A stretch of 64,000 nucleotides of DNA, taken from Rudanella lutea DSM 19387 (GTDB lineage: Bacteria; Bacteroidota; Bacteroidia; Cytophagales; Spirosomataceae). Shown piece by piece: positions 1 to 9,000 of this stretch. The stretch is from assembly GCF_000383955.1 (NCBI RefSeq), contig NZ_KB913013.1, positions 3,367,694 through 3,431,693 on the forward strand, written 5' to 3'. Made by a program: the position numbers and the translations under genes. Positions within the stretch are counted from its first letter, which is position 1; each line of letters starts with the position of its first letter. The notes beneath the pieces are model-generated. The model was not told the DNA's origin. It was given only the letters and a program-made list of their open reading frames with translations, and searched no databases.

Positions 1-1263
1 TACGACGTATTTCTCTCTGACCGGGGAGGCCTCAAAGAGCAATACCGCGCCGAAATGGAGGCAAACCAGATCGATTTTGAAGAAGGTACGCACACCGAAG
101 AGCGCGTATTGGAGGCTACGTTGGTGGTAAAAAGCCCCGGTATTCCTGGCACGGTACCTTTGGTGCAGAAGCTGAAAGCTCAGGGGACGCCCGTTATTTC
201 GGAGATTGAGTTTGCGGCCCGATACACCCGTGCCCGGCTGGTTGGTATTACCGGAAGCAACGGTAAAACCACGACCACGCTTCTCATTTATCACCTGCTG
301 AAAACCGCTGGCCTGAATGTCGGGCTCGCGGGTAACATTGGCGATAGCTTCGCCAAGCAGGTGATTAACGATATATTTGATTGGTTTGTGTTGGAAATCA
401 GTAGCTTCCAGCTCGATGATATGTTCGATACCCGGCTCAATGTAGCGGTGTTGCTGAACATTACCCCCGACCATCTGGATCGCTACAACTACGAATTTCA
501 ACAGTACGTCGACTCGAAGTTTCGGATTGTGCAGAATATGCAGTCTGACGATGACTTCATTTATTTCGACGGAAACGAACCCATTAAACGCGAATTGGCC
601 AAACGGTCGATACCGGCTCGCCATTTGCCTATTTCGCTGGAGCGAGCACTGAGCCCCGGCGGCTATTTTCAGAACGGTGAACTGGTGGCGCAGAATGGTG
701 ATCATGCGTTTACCCTCCCGGTTGCCGATTTGCCATTGAAAGGACCGCACAATGCCATCAACATGTTGTCGGCCATACTGGCGGCCCAGTCGGTTGGGGT
801 TTCGGCCGACGCCATAGCGCAGGGGCTTCGTACGTTCCAGAACGCGTCGCACCGGCTCGAACCGGCGGGTCAAATAAACGGGGTGTCGTTCATCAACGAT
901 TCCAAAGCGACTAATGTCGATTCGGTATTTTACGCTCTTGCTAGCATGACCACGCCCACCGTCTGGATTGCTGGTGGGCAGGACAAAGGCAACGATTACA
1001 GCCAGATTGATGCACTGGTGAGCGAACGAGTGAAGGGGCTGATCTGTCTGGGCGTGGATAACCAGAAGTTAGTCGCCCATTTCACGGGACGCGTACCGCA
1101 GATTTTCGAAACGCAAAGTATGACCGAAGCCGTGCAGAAAGGGCTCGAATGGGCAGCCCCCGGCGAGGTGGTACTGTTGTCGCCAGCCTGTGCCAGCTTC
1201 GATCTCTTCCGCAATTATGAAGACCGTGGCGAACAATTCAAACAAGCAGTAAAAGCCCTGTAG
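1..1263 (+). CDS. murD: UDP-N-acetylmuramoylalanine--D-glutamate ligase (5' truncated by window edge)
   Basis: Cytoplasmic Mur ligase that adds D-Glu to UDP-MurNAc-L-Ala with ATP. The frame is open from base 1, so the start lies outside the window; 420 residues are visible and only the first few dozen are missing. The P-loop GSNGKTTT is about 85 residues into the visible part. It is followed by LEISSFQLDD, the ASHRLE segment and FINDSKATN, all typical of MurD rather than MurC, MurE or MurF. It is the first visible gene of the dcw cluster, and ftsW follows about 90 bases downstream across a pair of GAGACGCA hairpins. An internal ATG at 55 is in frame but is not the true start, because the upstream residues still read as MurD (FLSDRGGLK). 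Confidence 0.97.
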   Translation, partial: YDVFLSDRGGLKEQYRAEMEANQIDFEEGTHTEERVLEATLVVKSPGIPGTVPLVQKLKAQGTPVISEIEFAARYTRARLVGITGSNGKTTTTLLIYHLLKTAGLNVGLAGNIGDSFAKQVINDIFDWFVLEISSFQLDDMFDTRLNVAVLLNITPDHLDRYNYEFQQYVDSKFRIVQNMQSDDDFIYFDGNEPIKRELAKRSIPARHLPISLERALSPGGYFQNGELVAQNGDHAFTLPVADLPLKGPHNAINMLSAILAAQSVGVSADAIAQGLRTFQNASHRLEPAGQINGVSFINDSKATNVDSVFYALASMTTPTVWIAGGQDKGNDYSQIDALVSERVKGLICLGVDNQKLVAHFTGRVPQIFETQSMTEAVQKGLEWAAPGEVVLLSPACASFDLFRNYEDRGEQFKQAVKAL

Positions 1264-1345
1264 AGACGCATATTTGCGTCTCCTGACCGGATGGCTTTTG
1301 TTCTAATTTTTGCTGACGCTAATGAGACGCATACTTGCGTCTCTA
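1261..1345. repeat. Paired GAGACGCA/TGCGTCTC palindromes between murD and ftsW
   Basis: Two near-identical hairpins, GAGACGCA-TATT-TGCGTCTC at 1263-1282 and GAGACGCA-TACT-TGCGTCTC at 1324-1343, are separated by 41 bases. The outermost TA/TA bases (1261-1262 and 1344-1345) make the whole block symmetrical too. The first hairpin overlaps the murD stop codon and the second ends 12 bases before the ftsW ATG. It looks like a repetitive extragenic palindrome pair; a role in transcript folding between the two genes is possible but unproven. Confidence 0.75.
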
Positions 1346-1355
1346 CACACAAATT

Positions 1356-2522
1356 ATGACCTTTTCGCTTCGCGATTGGATACGGGACAACCTCAAGGGT
1401 GACCGCCAGATTTGGTGGGTGGTTTTGTTTTTGTCCATCATGAGCGTGCTGGTGGTGTACAGTGCTACCGGCACCATGGCTTACCAGAAAATGCAGGGCA
1501 ATACGGAGTCGTATTTGCTCAAGCACGGCTCGCTGGTCTTGCTGGGGCTGGTGTGTATGTACTTCGCGCACCGGATCAACTACGTGTACTACGCCCGCCT
1601 GTCGCGGTTTGGGATGTGGCTTTCTGTGCCGCTTTTGCTGTGGGCATTTTTTAAGGGAACCAATCTCAACGACGCGTCGCGCTGGGTAACAATCCCGCTC
1701 ATTAACCAGACGTTCCAGCCGTCGGATTTAGCCAAACTGGCCTTAATATCCAATCTGGCGGCTATGCTGGCCAAGCGTCAGCGCGTGGTCTACGAGCCCC
1801 GCGTATTGGTGAATATGATTGTCTGGATCGGGGCTATCTGCGCCCTTATCATACTTTCCAACACGTCTACGGCACTCCTGCTGGGGCTCACCTGCTTTCT
1901 GCTCATGTACATTGGGCGGGTGCCGACTCGCTATCTGGCGGGTATGGTGGTGGTCTGCGTTGTGTTAGGAGGCATCGGTCTGGTGCTCGGACAGCGGTTG
2001 GGTACTGCCACCAACCGAATCAAAACGTTCGTGGGGCAGTTGCAGGGCTCGGCCAATAACGAAAAGCGAAAGGATGTCGACGACCCCACTGTATTCCAGC
2101 AGCATCAGGGCTACATTGCGATGGCCAATGGCGGCATTACAGGGCAGGGGCCGGGGCAGAGCCACCAGCGCAACTTCCTCCCCCACCCTTACTCCGACTT
2201 TATTTTTGCCATTATCGTGGAAGAATACGGTTTGATTGGAGGTATAGCTGTAGTAGCTGCTTACCTGTGGTTATTGGCGCGGGGGCTTCGGGCCATCCGG
2301 AAAAGTACCCGACCTTTTGGAGGATTACTATCGGCCGGACTGACATTCAGTATCGTGCTACAGGCCATTATCAACATGGCGGTAGCAGTAGGGCTGGCTC
2401 CTGTGACAGGGTTGCCGTTGCCGCTGCTGAGTATGGGTGGTACATCGCTACTGTTTACCGGAACAGCCATCGGGATTGTATTGAGTGTGAGTCGGGATGA
2501 GGCCGACGAAAGCAAATTATAA
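1356..2522 (+). CDS. ftsW: Lipid II polymerase / SEDS division protein FtsW
   Basis: Inner-membrane SEDS glycosyltransferase that polymerises septal lipid II together with a class B PBP. The 388-residue product is strongly hydrophobic with about ten membrane segments. It carries the SEDS signature region: NDASRW after the early helices, the PHPYSDFIFAIIVEEYG loop, and a C-terminal LPLLSMGGTSLL. The ATG at 1356 is chosen because it gives the usual short cytoplasmic N-terminus (MTFSLRDWI). An in-frame TTG at 1335 lies inside a hairpin repeat and is unlikely to be used. It lies between murD and murG, as is usual in dcw clusters. RodA is the alternative SEDS protein, but the context favours FtsW. 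Confidence 0.95.
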   Translation: MTFSLRDWIRDNLKGDRQIWWVVLFLSIMSVLVVYSATGTMAYQKMQGNTESYLLKHGSLVLLGLVCMYFAHRINYVYYARLSRFGMWLSVPLLLWAFFKGTNLNDASRWVTIPLINQTFQPSDLAKLALISNLAAMLAKRQRVVYEPRVLVNMIVWIGAICALIILSNTSTALLLGLTCFLLMYIGRVPTRYLAGMVVVCVVLGGIGLVLGQRLGTATNRIKTFVGQLQGSANNEKRKDVDDPTVFQQHQGYIAMANGGITGQGPGQSHQRNFLPHPYSDFIFAIIVEEYGLIGGIAVVAAYLWLLARGLRAIRKSTRPFGGLLSAGLTFSIVLQAIINMAVAVGLAPVTGLPLPLLSMGGTSLLFTGTAIGIVLSVSRDEADESKL

Positions 2523-2588
2523 AACGTTTACAGGTTTCGGTTTCCAGGGAACAGTGGTACGAAGCGAGTCAAACGATAAGCCACTAGG

Positions 2589-2620
2589 AACTGAAAACAG
2601 AGGGCTGTAAACTGTAAACT
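2589..2620 (+). repeat. Degenerate heptamer repeat (CTGWAAA) before murG
   Basis: The 105-base gap before murG ends in repeated CTGAAAA/CTGTAAA units (CTGTAAACTGTAAACT at the right end). A similar block occurs at 52123-52153 in the uppS-bamA gap. These look like short intergenic tandem repeats; no function is visible. Confidence 0.45.
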
Positions 2621-2628
2621 TTTTTCCG

Positions 2629-3717
2629 ATGAGAATCATCATCAGCGGTGGAGGCACAGGTGGGCACATTTACCCGGCTATTGCTATTGCCAACGAGTTA
2701 AAAGCCATTGACCCAGGCGCCGATATTTTGTTTGTAGGCGCAGAGGGTAAGATGGAAATGGAGAAGGTGCCCCGGGCGGGTTACCGGATCGAGGGGTTAC
2801 CGGTGGTAGGTATCAAGCGGGAACTGACACTCGACAATCTGGCATTTCCGCTCAAACTGGGGCGCAGCCTCTGGCGCGCGCGTCAGCTCGTGCGTCGGTT
2901 TCGCCCCGATGTAGCGGTGGGCGTGGGTGGGTATGCCAGCGGGCCTACCTTGCTGGCTGCCAGTATGGCCGGGGTTCCGGTGCTTATTCAGGAACAAAAT
3001 TCCTACGCCGGACTAACCAACAAGGTGCTGGCACGCTGGGCCAAACGTATTTGCGTAGCGTATCCGGGGATGGAAGCGTTTTTTCCTGCCGAAAAAATTA
3101 TTTTGACCGGCAACCCGGTTCGGAAAGATATTCAGCTGGCCGACACGCAGCTTGAGACAGGGCGGCAGGCGTTTGGGTTGGATCCCAACAAACCTACGAT
3201 ACTCATTATTGGCGGTAGTCAGGGTGCGCGAACCATCAACGAAAGCATCGAACAGGGACTGCCGCAGTTCATCGCGGCAGGTGTGCAGGTAGTGTGGCAA
3301 ACGGGGCCGGCGTTCATCGAGCGGGCACGGGCGGCTGTGCAGGCAACTGGCTCTGAGCTGATTAAGCCATATGATTTTATCTACCAGATGGATCAGGCGT
3401 ATGCCGTAGCCGATGCCGTAGTGTCGCGGGCGGGGGCTTTGTCGGTTTCAGAACTTTGTATTGTCGGTCGGCCAGCTATTCTGGTACCGTTTCCGGCGGC
3501 TTCTGAAGACCATCAAACCAAAAACGCTATGAGCCTCGTGGATCGGAATGCGGCTTTGCTGGTTAAGGATAGCCAGGCCCGCACTACCCTGGTGACCGAA
3601 GCGCTGAGCCTGCTCGGTAACGCCGATCAGCGGGCTATTCTGACCCGTCAGATCAAATTGCTTGCCCGGCCCGATGCTGGTCGGGATATCGCACAGGAAA
3701 TTATGAAATTAAAATAG
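2629..3717 (+). CDS. murG: UDP-GlcNAc--lipid I GlcNAc transferase MurG
   Basis: Peripheral inner-membrane GT-B glycosyltransferase that converts lipid I to lipid II. The 362-residue length is normal for the family. The N-terminal glycine loop GGGTGGH is at residues 7-13. VGVGGYASGP and EQNSYAGLTNK follow in the acceptor domain. The C-terminal donor domain has GGSQGARTIN, SRAGALSVSEL and the UDP-GlcNAc-binding stretch PFPAASEDHQTKNA. The ATG at 2629 puts the glycine loop at the expected distance from the N-terminus. It is followed within 75 bases by murC and is part of the same co-directional cluster. Confidence 0.98.
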   Translation: MRIIISGGGTGGHIYPAIAIANELKAIDPGADILFVGAEGKMEMEKVPRAGYRIEGLPVVGIKRELTLDNLAFPLKLGRSLWRARQLVRRFRPDVAVGVGGYASGPTLLAASMAGVPVLIQEQNSYAGLTNKVLARWAKRICVAYPGMEAFFPAEKIILTGNPVRKDIQLADTQLETGRQAFGLDPNKPTILIIGGSQGARTINESIEQGLPQFIAAGVQVVWQTGPAFIERARAAVQATGSELIKPYDFIYQMDQAYAVADAVVSRAGALSVSELCIVGRPAILVPFPAASEDHQTKNAMSLVDRNAALLVKDSQARTTLVTEALSLLGNADQRAILTRQIKLLARPDAGRDIAQEIMKLK

Positions 3718-3745
3718 ATACGAAAGGAGAATGTGATTCTATGGT

Positions 3746-3753
3746 TACTTTTG
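3746..3753 (+). promoter_or_regulatory. Candidate -7 element (TACTTTTG) for murC
   Basis: TACTTTTG matches the Bacteroidota -7 consensus TAnnTTTG exactly. Transcription would start near 3760, leaving a leader of about 33 bases before the ATG at 3793. No TTG at the usual -33 spacing is visible, so it may be weak or internal. If used, it excludes the upstream GTG at 3733 as start. Confidence 0.4.
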
Positions 3754-3792
3754 CGTAAGCAAAAAGGCCCCCACCTCTTTTCCGCTTTAGGT

Positions 3793-5178
3793 ATGGATCA
3801 ATTCAAGTACATTTATTTCCTCGGTATCGGAGGAATTGGTATGAGCGCACTGGCTCGATGGTTTCGGGTCAATGGCTACGAAGTGGCTGGCTATGATAAA
3901 ACGCCAACGGCCTTAACCGATGTGTTACAGGCCGAAGGAATGGCTGTACACTTTACGGAAGATGTGGATCAGATTCCCGCTCACTTCCGCGAGAACCCGG
4001 CCCAAACTCTCGTTGTGTACACACCAGCTGTACCGAAAAATCATGCTGAGTATATATACTTAACAGAAAATAACTTTCAGATTCAGAAACGGTCGCAGGT
4101 ATTGGGGTTATTGGCGGGTCGAATGAAAACCGTAGCTGTAGCCGGTACCCATGGCAAAACAACTACCTCATCCATGGTGGCCCACATACTCCGTGATGCG
4201 GGCGTAAACTGTGCGGCTTTTCTGGGCGGTATCACGCAGAATTACGGAACAAACTTCCTGCTCAATGAACCCGCCGACGACTTGAGCCAGGTTATCTGCG
4301 TTGTAGAGGCCGATGAGTTCGACCGGTCGTTTCTGACGCTCTACCCGCAATTGGCCATCGTGACGTCGACCGATGCGGATCACCTCGATATTTATGGCGA
4401 CAAAGATGCCGTGCTGCATTCGTTTGGCGCTTTTGTGAGTCAGATCGACGCGGGCGGGGTCTTTTTCCAGAAGGAGGGGCTCTCCCTGGCTGGGCAGACC
4501 AAAGCAGAAGTTCGGGGGTATTCATTGCACGGGGGGCTTTATCACAGCCAGAATCTGCGCATCGAAAAGGCCCGGTTCGTGTTTGATTTGGTGTATCCCG
4601 GCGGAGTAATTACGGATATCAGAATGATGGTGCCGGGTTTTCACAACGTCGAAAATGCGATTGCTGCCGGAGCCGTTGCCCTCACCCTCGGTCTATCGCC
4701 CGAGGCCATCCGCGATGGGTTGAGCACCTATCGGGGGGTTAAGCGCCGTTTCGAGTATATTCTGGAAACTGAAGACGCTATCCTGATCGACGACTATGCG
4801 CACCACCCCGAAGAGGTCAAGGCGTTTCTGTCGTCGGTGAAGGCATTGTACCCCGAACGGGAGATTACGGCTATCTTTCAGCCGCACCTGTTTACCCGCA
4901 CTCGCGACTTTGCCGATGAGTTTGCCGAAAGCCTCTCTCTTGCCGACCACGTACGCTTACTCGACATCTATCCGGCCCGCGAGTTACCCATCGAGGGAGT
5001 TACCTCGGAGCTTATCCTGCGGAACGTACAGTCGAAAACAGCAAATTTGTGCACCAAAGCCGAACTGACCGGCGTTGTGCGGGAAACAAAGTCCCCGGCA
5101 GTAGTGGTTACGATTGGTGCTGGCGACATTGATCAGATGCTCCCGGTACTCAAGGATAGCCTTTTAGCCAGTAAATAA
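3793..5178 (+). CDS. murC: UDP-N-acetylmuramate--L-alanine ligase MurC
   Basis: Cytoplasmic ATP-dependent ligase that adds L-Ala to UDP-MurNAc, the first peptide-stem step. From ATG 3793 the protein is 461 residues, usual for MurC. It begins MDQFKYIYFLGIGGIGMSAL, with the nucleotide-sugar-binding glycine motif at residues 11-17. Later come VAGTHGKTTTSSM (P-loop), VEADEFDRSF, DADHLDIYG and DDYAHHPEEVKA, all MurC-type. A longer in-frame version from GTG 3733 has AGGAG just upstream but adds 20 unconserved residues and would overlap the candidate promoter, so the shorter start is preferred. No murB or ddl lies between it and ftsQ. Confidence 0.96.
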   Translation: MDQFKYIYFLGIGGIGMSALARWFRVNGYEVAGYDKTPTALTDVLQAEGMAVHFTEDVDQIPAHFRENPAQTLVVYTPAVPKNHAEYIYLTENNFQIQKRSQVLGLLAGRMKTVAVAGTHGKTTTSSMVAHILRDAGVNCAAFLGGITQNYGTNFLLNEPADDLSQVICVVEADEFDRSFLTLYPQLAIVTSTDADHLDIYGDKDAVLHSFGAFVSQIDAGGVFFQKEGLSLAGQTKAEVRGYSLHGGLYHSQNLRIEKARFVFDLVYPGGVITDIRMMVPGFHNVENAIAAGAVALTLGLSPEAIRDGLSTYRGVKRRFEYILETEDAILIDDYAHHPEEVKAFLSSVKALYPEREITAIFQPHLFTRTRDFADEFAESLSLADHVRLLDIYPARELPIEGVTSELILRNVQSKTANLCTKAELTGVVRETKSPAVVVTIGAGDIDQMLPVLKDSLLASK

Positions 5179-5211
5179 ATATATTACCAGTTTTGTCGAC
5201 CTTAAAGCCAG

Positions 5212-5985
5212 ATGTTTTCTACTTTTAACCATAAAAGAAAGTGGCTTTGGACGCTGGGGGGCGGTCTGTCTCTGTTCGCCGTCATTGCATTTACAGAGGC
5301 TCGGCAGGAGCAAAAGCATTGCCGCGAGGTGGTGGTGAAGCTCGACAAAGTGGATGGGCATCAATTTCTGACCCGCCGGGATGTAACGGGTTACCTGACC
5401 AACGAGGGCAGCGATCCGGTGATCGGCGAGTCGTTTGACCAGATCGACTTTCGGCAGTTGGAGCAGCGGCTCAAACGGCACGGGTTGGTGAAAAATTGTC
5501 AGGTCTCGCGTGACTTGATGGGTAACTTGATCGTCAGCATCCAGCAGCCCCAGCCATTGGCCCGGTTGATATCGTCAGATAACAGCCTGGGGTACCTGGA
5601 AGGGCAGTATGTAAGCGAAGAGGGACGGTTCTTTCCGATTTCGATGAACCACACCGTGCGCGTACCCATACTATCGGGTGCGTACTTCACCAAACATACC
5701 AGCCTGACCGACTCCAGTAGTCGCGGGTTGATTGAGTTGCTGACCATGATTCGGAACGATGCCTTCTGGCAGGCTCAGGTTACCGACATTGACGTGAATG
5801 CGCAGGGAGCCGTCACGATGTGGCCGACGTATGGCAAGCATCGGATTGAAATGGGCCTGCCCATTAATTTGGAATTGAAGTTTAAGAAGTTGAAATTGTT
5901 CTATAAATCAATCCTTTCCTCGCGGGGATGGGATCGATACAGTCGGGTGAACGTGCAGTACCGAAATCAAATCGTGTGCGAATGA
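5212..5985 (+). CDS. ftsQ: Cell division protein FtsQ/DivIB
   Basis: Bitopic inner-membrane divisome protein. The 257 residues start with a short basic cytoplasmic tail (HKRKW), then one membrane segment at about residues 12-28. A periplasmic part follows, beginning with a POTRA-like region (VVVKLDKVDGHQFLTRRDV). The sequence is weakly conserved, as is normal for FtsQ, so the call rests on length, topology and position between murC and ftsA. The stop codon overlaps the ftsA ATG by four bases (ATGA), which suggests translational coupling. Confidence 0.88.
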   Translation: MFSTFNHKRKWLWTLGGGLSLFAVIAFTEARQEQKHCREVVVKLDKVDGHQFLTRRDVTGYLTNEGSDPVIGESFDQIDFRQLEQRLKRHGLVKNCQVSRDLMGNLIVSIQQPQPLARLISSDNSLGYLEGQYVSEEGRFFPISMNHTVRVPILSGAYFTKHTSLTDSSSRGLIELLTMIRNDAFWQAQVTDIDVNAQGAVTMWPTYGKHRIEMGLPINLELKFKKLKLFYKSILSSRGWDRYSRVNVQYRNQIVCE

Positions 5986-7352
5986 CAGCGTCGATGAATG
6001 ATAAAATAGTTGTTGGACTTGACATTGGCAGCACCAAAGTGTGTGCGGTTGCGGGTCGGCTGATCCGTAATAAGGACTTTCCCACGCTGGAGGTTCTGGG
6101 TGTCGGACGTGTAGAATCGGGCGGTGTAACGCGGGGTTCCGTGGTCAATATAAACAAAACGGTGTCAGCCATTAACCAGGCTATCGAAGAGGCTGGTAAT
6201 CAGGCTGATATAGACATTGGTATTGTCAACGTTGGTTTTAGTAGCAACACCATTAGTGCGCGTCGTCAGATCGGCAGTATCACCCGGAGTTCGCCCGGCG
6301 ACGAAGTAACACCGACTGACATCGATCATTTGCTGCGCGATATGTACAAGACGGTAATTCCGCCGGGTAACGAAATCGTGCATGTATTGCCCATGGACTT
6401 TACGGTCGATAGTGAGCCGGGTATTGAAGACCCCGTAGGGCGGAATGGTGTAAAGCTGGGGGCCGATTTTCAGATTATTATGGCCCCGGCCAATGCCGCA
6501 CTGAACACCAAGAAGTGCATTGAGCGGGCCGCGAATAGCTCCCTGAAACGCGATCAGCTCGTGCTGTCGGTGCTGGCGTCGGGAATGGCTGTGCTGACCG
6601 AAGACGAAAAGCAGGCTGGCGTGGCGCTGGTCGACATTGGTGGCGGCACAACGGATATTGCTATTTATCACCGCAATGTGTTGCGGTATATTTCGATTTT
6701 ACCGTGGGCCGGCAACAGCCTGACGAACGATATTGAACAAGGGTGCAAGGTATTGAGCAACCATGCCGAGCAGATCAAAGTACAGTTTGGGAATGCTAAC
6801 CCGACCGATAGCCGCCTGAACGAGGTAGTTTCGGTGCCGGGGTTGGTCAATCGCAAACATAAGGATGTGCTGCTGCGGAATGTGTCGCTCATCATGGAAG
6901 ATCGGCTGAAGGAGATTGCGGCATTGGTACAGGCCGAAATTCTGCGGTCAGGTTTTGAGCATAAACTGCTGGCGGGTATTGTTCTGACGGGAGGAACCGC
7001 ATCGACGCCCAACATCGAGGCCATTTTTAAGCGGGTCACGGGGATGGATGTACGCGTGGGTTACCCCGAGTGGCTGGAGCACAACGGCCGGGCTGATCTG
7101 GTGAGCGATCCGGCATACGCAACGGCATTGGGCTTGGTTTGGGCTGGTTTCCGGCAGGTCGATGAGCGAGTAAGCTTTATCAGCGACCCCGCCCGGACCT
7201 CTGAAGCCCCCAAAGCCAGTACTCCACCAACGGCCAAACAACCGTACCGGCCTGCTGCAGAGCCCGAAGAGGCCCCCAAAGAAGGCTGGTTCGCCAAACT
7301 TAAACGGATCTTTTCAAGTGATGATTTCATTGAAAAGAAGGACACCTATTAA
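5982..7352 (+). CDS. ftsA: Cell division protein FtsA
   Basis: Actin-like ATPase that tethers FtsZ to the membrane and recruits later division proteins. The first conserved block is KIVVGLDIGSTKVCAVAG. DIGGGTTDIAIY (phosphate 2) and VLTGGTAS (adenosine motif) follow. A Ser/Pro-rich linker leads to a C-terminal amphipathic helix (EGWFAKLKRIFS) of the membrane-targeting type. The ATG at 5982 is chosen because it overlaps the ftsQ stop as ATGA, giving 456 residues. The in-frame ATG at 5928 would add 18 residues read from inside ftsQ, and the ATG at 5994 is also possible. ftsZ follows after 32 bases. Confidence 0.96.
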   Translation: MTASMNDKIVVGLDIGSTKVCAVAGRLIRNKDFPTLEVLGVGRVESGGVTRGSVVNINKTVSAINQAIEEAGNQADIDIGIVNVGFSSNTISARRQIGSITRSSPGDEVTPTDIDHLLRDMYKTVIPPGNEIVHVLPMDFTVDSEPGIEDPVGRNGVKLGADFQIIMAPANAALNTKKCIERAANSSLKRDQLVLSVLASGMAVLTEDEKQAGVALVDIGGGTTDIAIYHRNVLRYISILPWAGNSLTNDIEQGCKVLSNHAEQIKVQFGNANPTDSRLNEVVSVPGLVNRKHKDVLLRNVSLIMEDRLKEIAALVQAEILRSGFEHKLLAGIVLTGGTASTPNIEAIFKRVTGMDVRVGYPEWLEHNGRADLVSDPAYATALGLVWAGFRQVDERVSFISDPARTSEAPKASTPPTAKQPYRPAAEPEEAPKEGWFAKLKRIFSSDDFIEKKDTY

Positions 7353-7384
7353 CTTGTACCTCATACCAGAACGACTGACACCCT

Positions 7385-8866
7385 ATGAACACGATGCTTG
7401 ATCACGGATACGCTTACGAAATTCCGGACGAAAACGGCCCGATCATCAAGGTCATTGGTGTGGGTGGTGCGGGCGGCAATGCCGTTAAGCACATGTGGAA
7501 AATGGGCGTTAAAGACGTCAGTTTTGCCGTTTGCAATACTGACCGGCAGGCACTGATGGCCTCTCCTGTTCCGACTAAGCTTCAGTTGGGCGACGGACTG
7601 GGGGCTGGTACAGAGGCCGAAGCCGGTGAGAAAGCCGCCCGCGATGGAATCGACGAGATTCGTAACCTGCTGGCTGCACCAACCAAAATGGTCTTTATCA
7701 CGGCCGGTATGGGCGGTGGTACGGGTACGGGGGCTGCACCGGTTGTGGCCGAAGTGGCGCGTGAACTGAAGCTGCTGACCGTGGCTGTTGTAACGGCACC
7801 GTATTGGTACGAAGGCACTGAAAAGAAAGAACAGGCCATGAAAGGCATCGAGCGGCTCAAAGAAAGCTGCGATACGGTGCTGGTGGTACTGAATGATAAA
7901 CTGGCCGAGCTTTATGGCGATCTCGACTGGACCGAAGCCTATGGTCATGCCGATAACGTGCTGGCTAATGCGGTGAAAAGTATTGCCGAGATCATCACCA
8001 CTCAGGGGGATATCAACGCCGACTTTGCCGACGTGAAGAAGGTGTTGAGCAATGCCGGTCAGTCGGTGATGGGGTCGGCCGAAGCAGACGGTGAAAACCG
8101 GGCGCTGTCGGCCATTGAAGCTGCCCTCAATTCGCCTTTGTTGAACGATCGTGACATTCGCGGGGCCAAAAAAGTCCTGCTGACGATTGCCTCAAGCAAA
8201 GAACACGCCATGAAAATGAACGAGATGACCATCATCTCGAAGTACGTGGCCGAGAAAATCCAGGCCGAGGCCAAAATGGTGAAAGTTGGTGCCATTGTGG
8301 ACAAGACTCTGGGCTCTAAGTTGCGGGTCACGATTATTGCCGCTGGCTTTGAGCCAATCAATGACATTGGGCAGATTTTGACGCCCAATGGCATAACCCC
8401 CAGCGAGAACGTAGACGACAAAAAGACAGATGCCCGAGACGAAAAGACGACAGTAGCAACCCGCGACGAGGAGCCTGTGGCAGAGGCCCCAATTGAACTG
8501 GGGGGCGCTGAGTCGGAGAAACTGGTATTGGCCGCCATTGAAGAGGAAGCGAACGAAAAGGCGCTCCCCGGCGTGTTTGAAGACCAGATTCCAACTCGCT
8601 CGGTGAACGTGGGTGCTGATGTGATTGTGGTGCCCGGCCGGGGCGACCGGATGCCGCAGACGCACAAAATCACGCCTGAGGTGTTGATTGAAGTGCACAA
8701 CGCTGGCGACAATGAGCATATCCAGCGGATGATCGACGATTTTTATAATAACCGGATTCCCGAGCGTGATCTCGAAACACCGGCTTACCTGCGTCATAAA
8801 ATTGCCTTGTACGACATGCAGCTGATCCCGGAAGGGGAGCTGGTGCGGTACCGGTTGGGCGACTAA
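7385..8866 (+). CDS. ftsZ: Cell division GTPase FtsZ
   Basis: Tubulin-like GTPase that forms the Z ring. The 493 residues include IGVGGAGGNAV near residue 24, the tubulin signature GGGTGTG at 110-116, the NTD contact region at 51-53 and the T7-loop sequence INADFADVK. A long acidic linker (about 330-470) follows. The conserved C-terminal peptide is recognisable as LETPAYLRHK, but about 20 residues (ending RYRLGD) follow it instead of the usual near-terminal position. It is the last gene of the dcw block, with a strong hairpin terminator 20 bases downstream. Confidence 0.98.
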   Translation: MNTMLDHGYAYEIPDENGPIIKVIGVGGAGGNAVKHMWKMGVKDVSFAVCNTDRQALMASPVPTKLQLGDGLGAGTEAEAGEKAARDGIDEIRNLLAAPTKMVFITAGMGGGTGTGAAPVVAEVARELKLLTVAVVTAPYWYEGTEKKEQAMKGIERLKESCDTVLVVLNDKLAELYGDLDWTEAYGHADNVLANAVKSIAEIITTQGDINADFADVKKVLSNAGQSVMGSAEADGENRALSAIEAALNSPLLNDRDIRGAKKVLLTIASSKEHAMKMNEMTIISKYVAEKIQAEAKMVKVGAIVDKTLGSKLRVTIIAAGFEPINDIGQILTPNGITPSENVDDKKTDARDEKTTVATRDEEPVAEAPIELGGAESEKLVLAAIEEEANEKALPGVFEDQIPTRSVNVGADVIVVPGRGDRMPQTHKITPEVLIEVHNAGDNEHIQRMIDDFYNNRIPERDLETPAYLRHKIALYDMQLIPEGELVRYRLGD

Positions 8867-8886
8867 GACGACTAACATACCTCCTG

Positions 8887-8918
8887 AGCCCGCTCGAATA
8901 ACTTCGAGCGGGCTTTTT
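8887..8918 (+). terminator. Rho-independent terminator after ftsZ
   Basis: A perfect 12-bp stem AGCCCGCTCGAA/TTCGAGCGGGCT with loop TAAC is followed by a T run. It closes the dcw cluster. Confidence 0.92.
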
Positions 8919-9000
8919 CGTGTAGATGGGTCATTCATTCGGGGTGGGGCTGCGTCTATCACGACCTTTAGACAAGTTATCCAAAGCAGAACCTACGTAA

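Noticed and set aside
8059-8962. Long minus-strand open frames opposite ftsZ (217 and 256 codons)
   Set aside because: They lie fully antisense to ftsZ, have no recognisable motifs, and reflect the G+C-rich codon pattern of the real gene.
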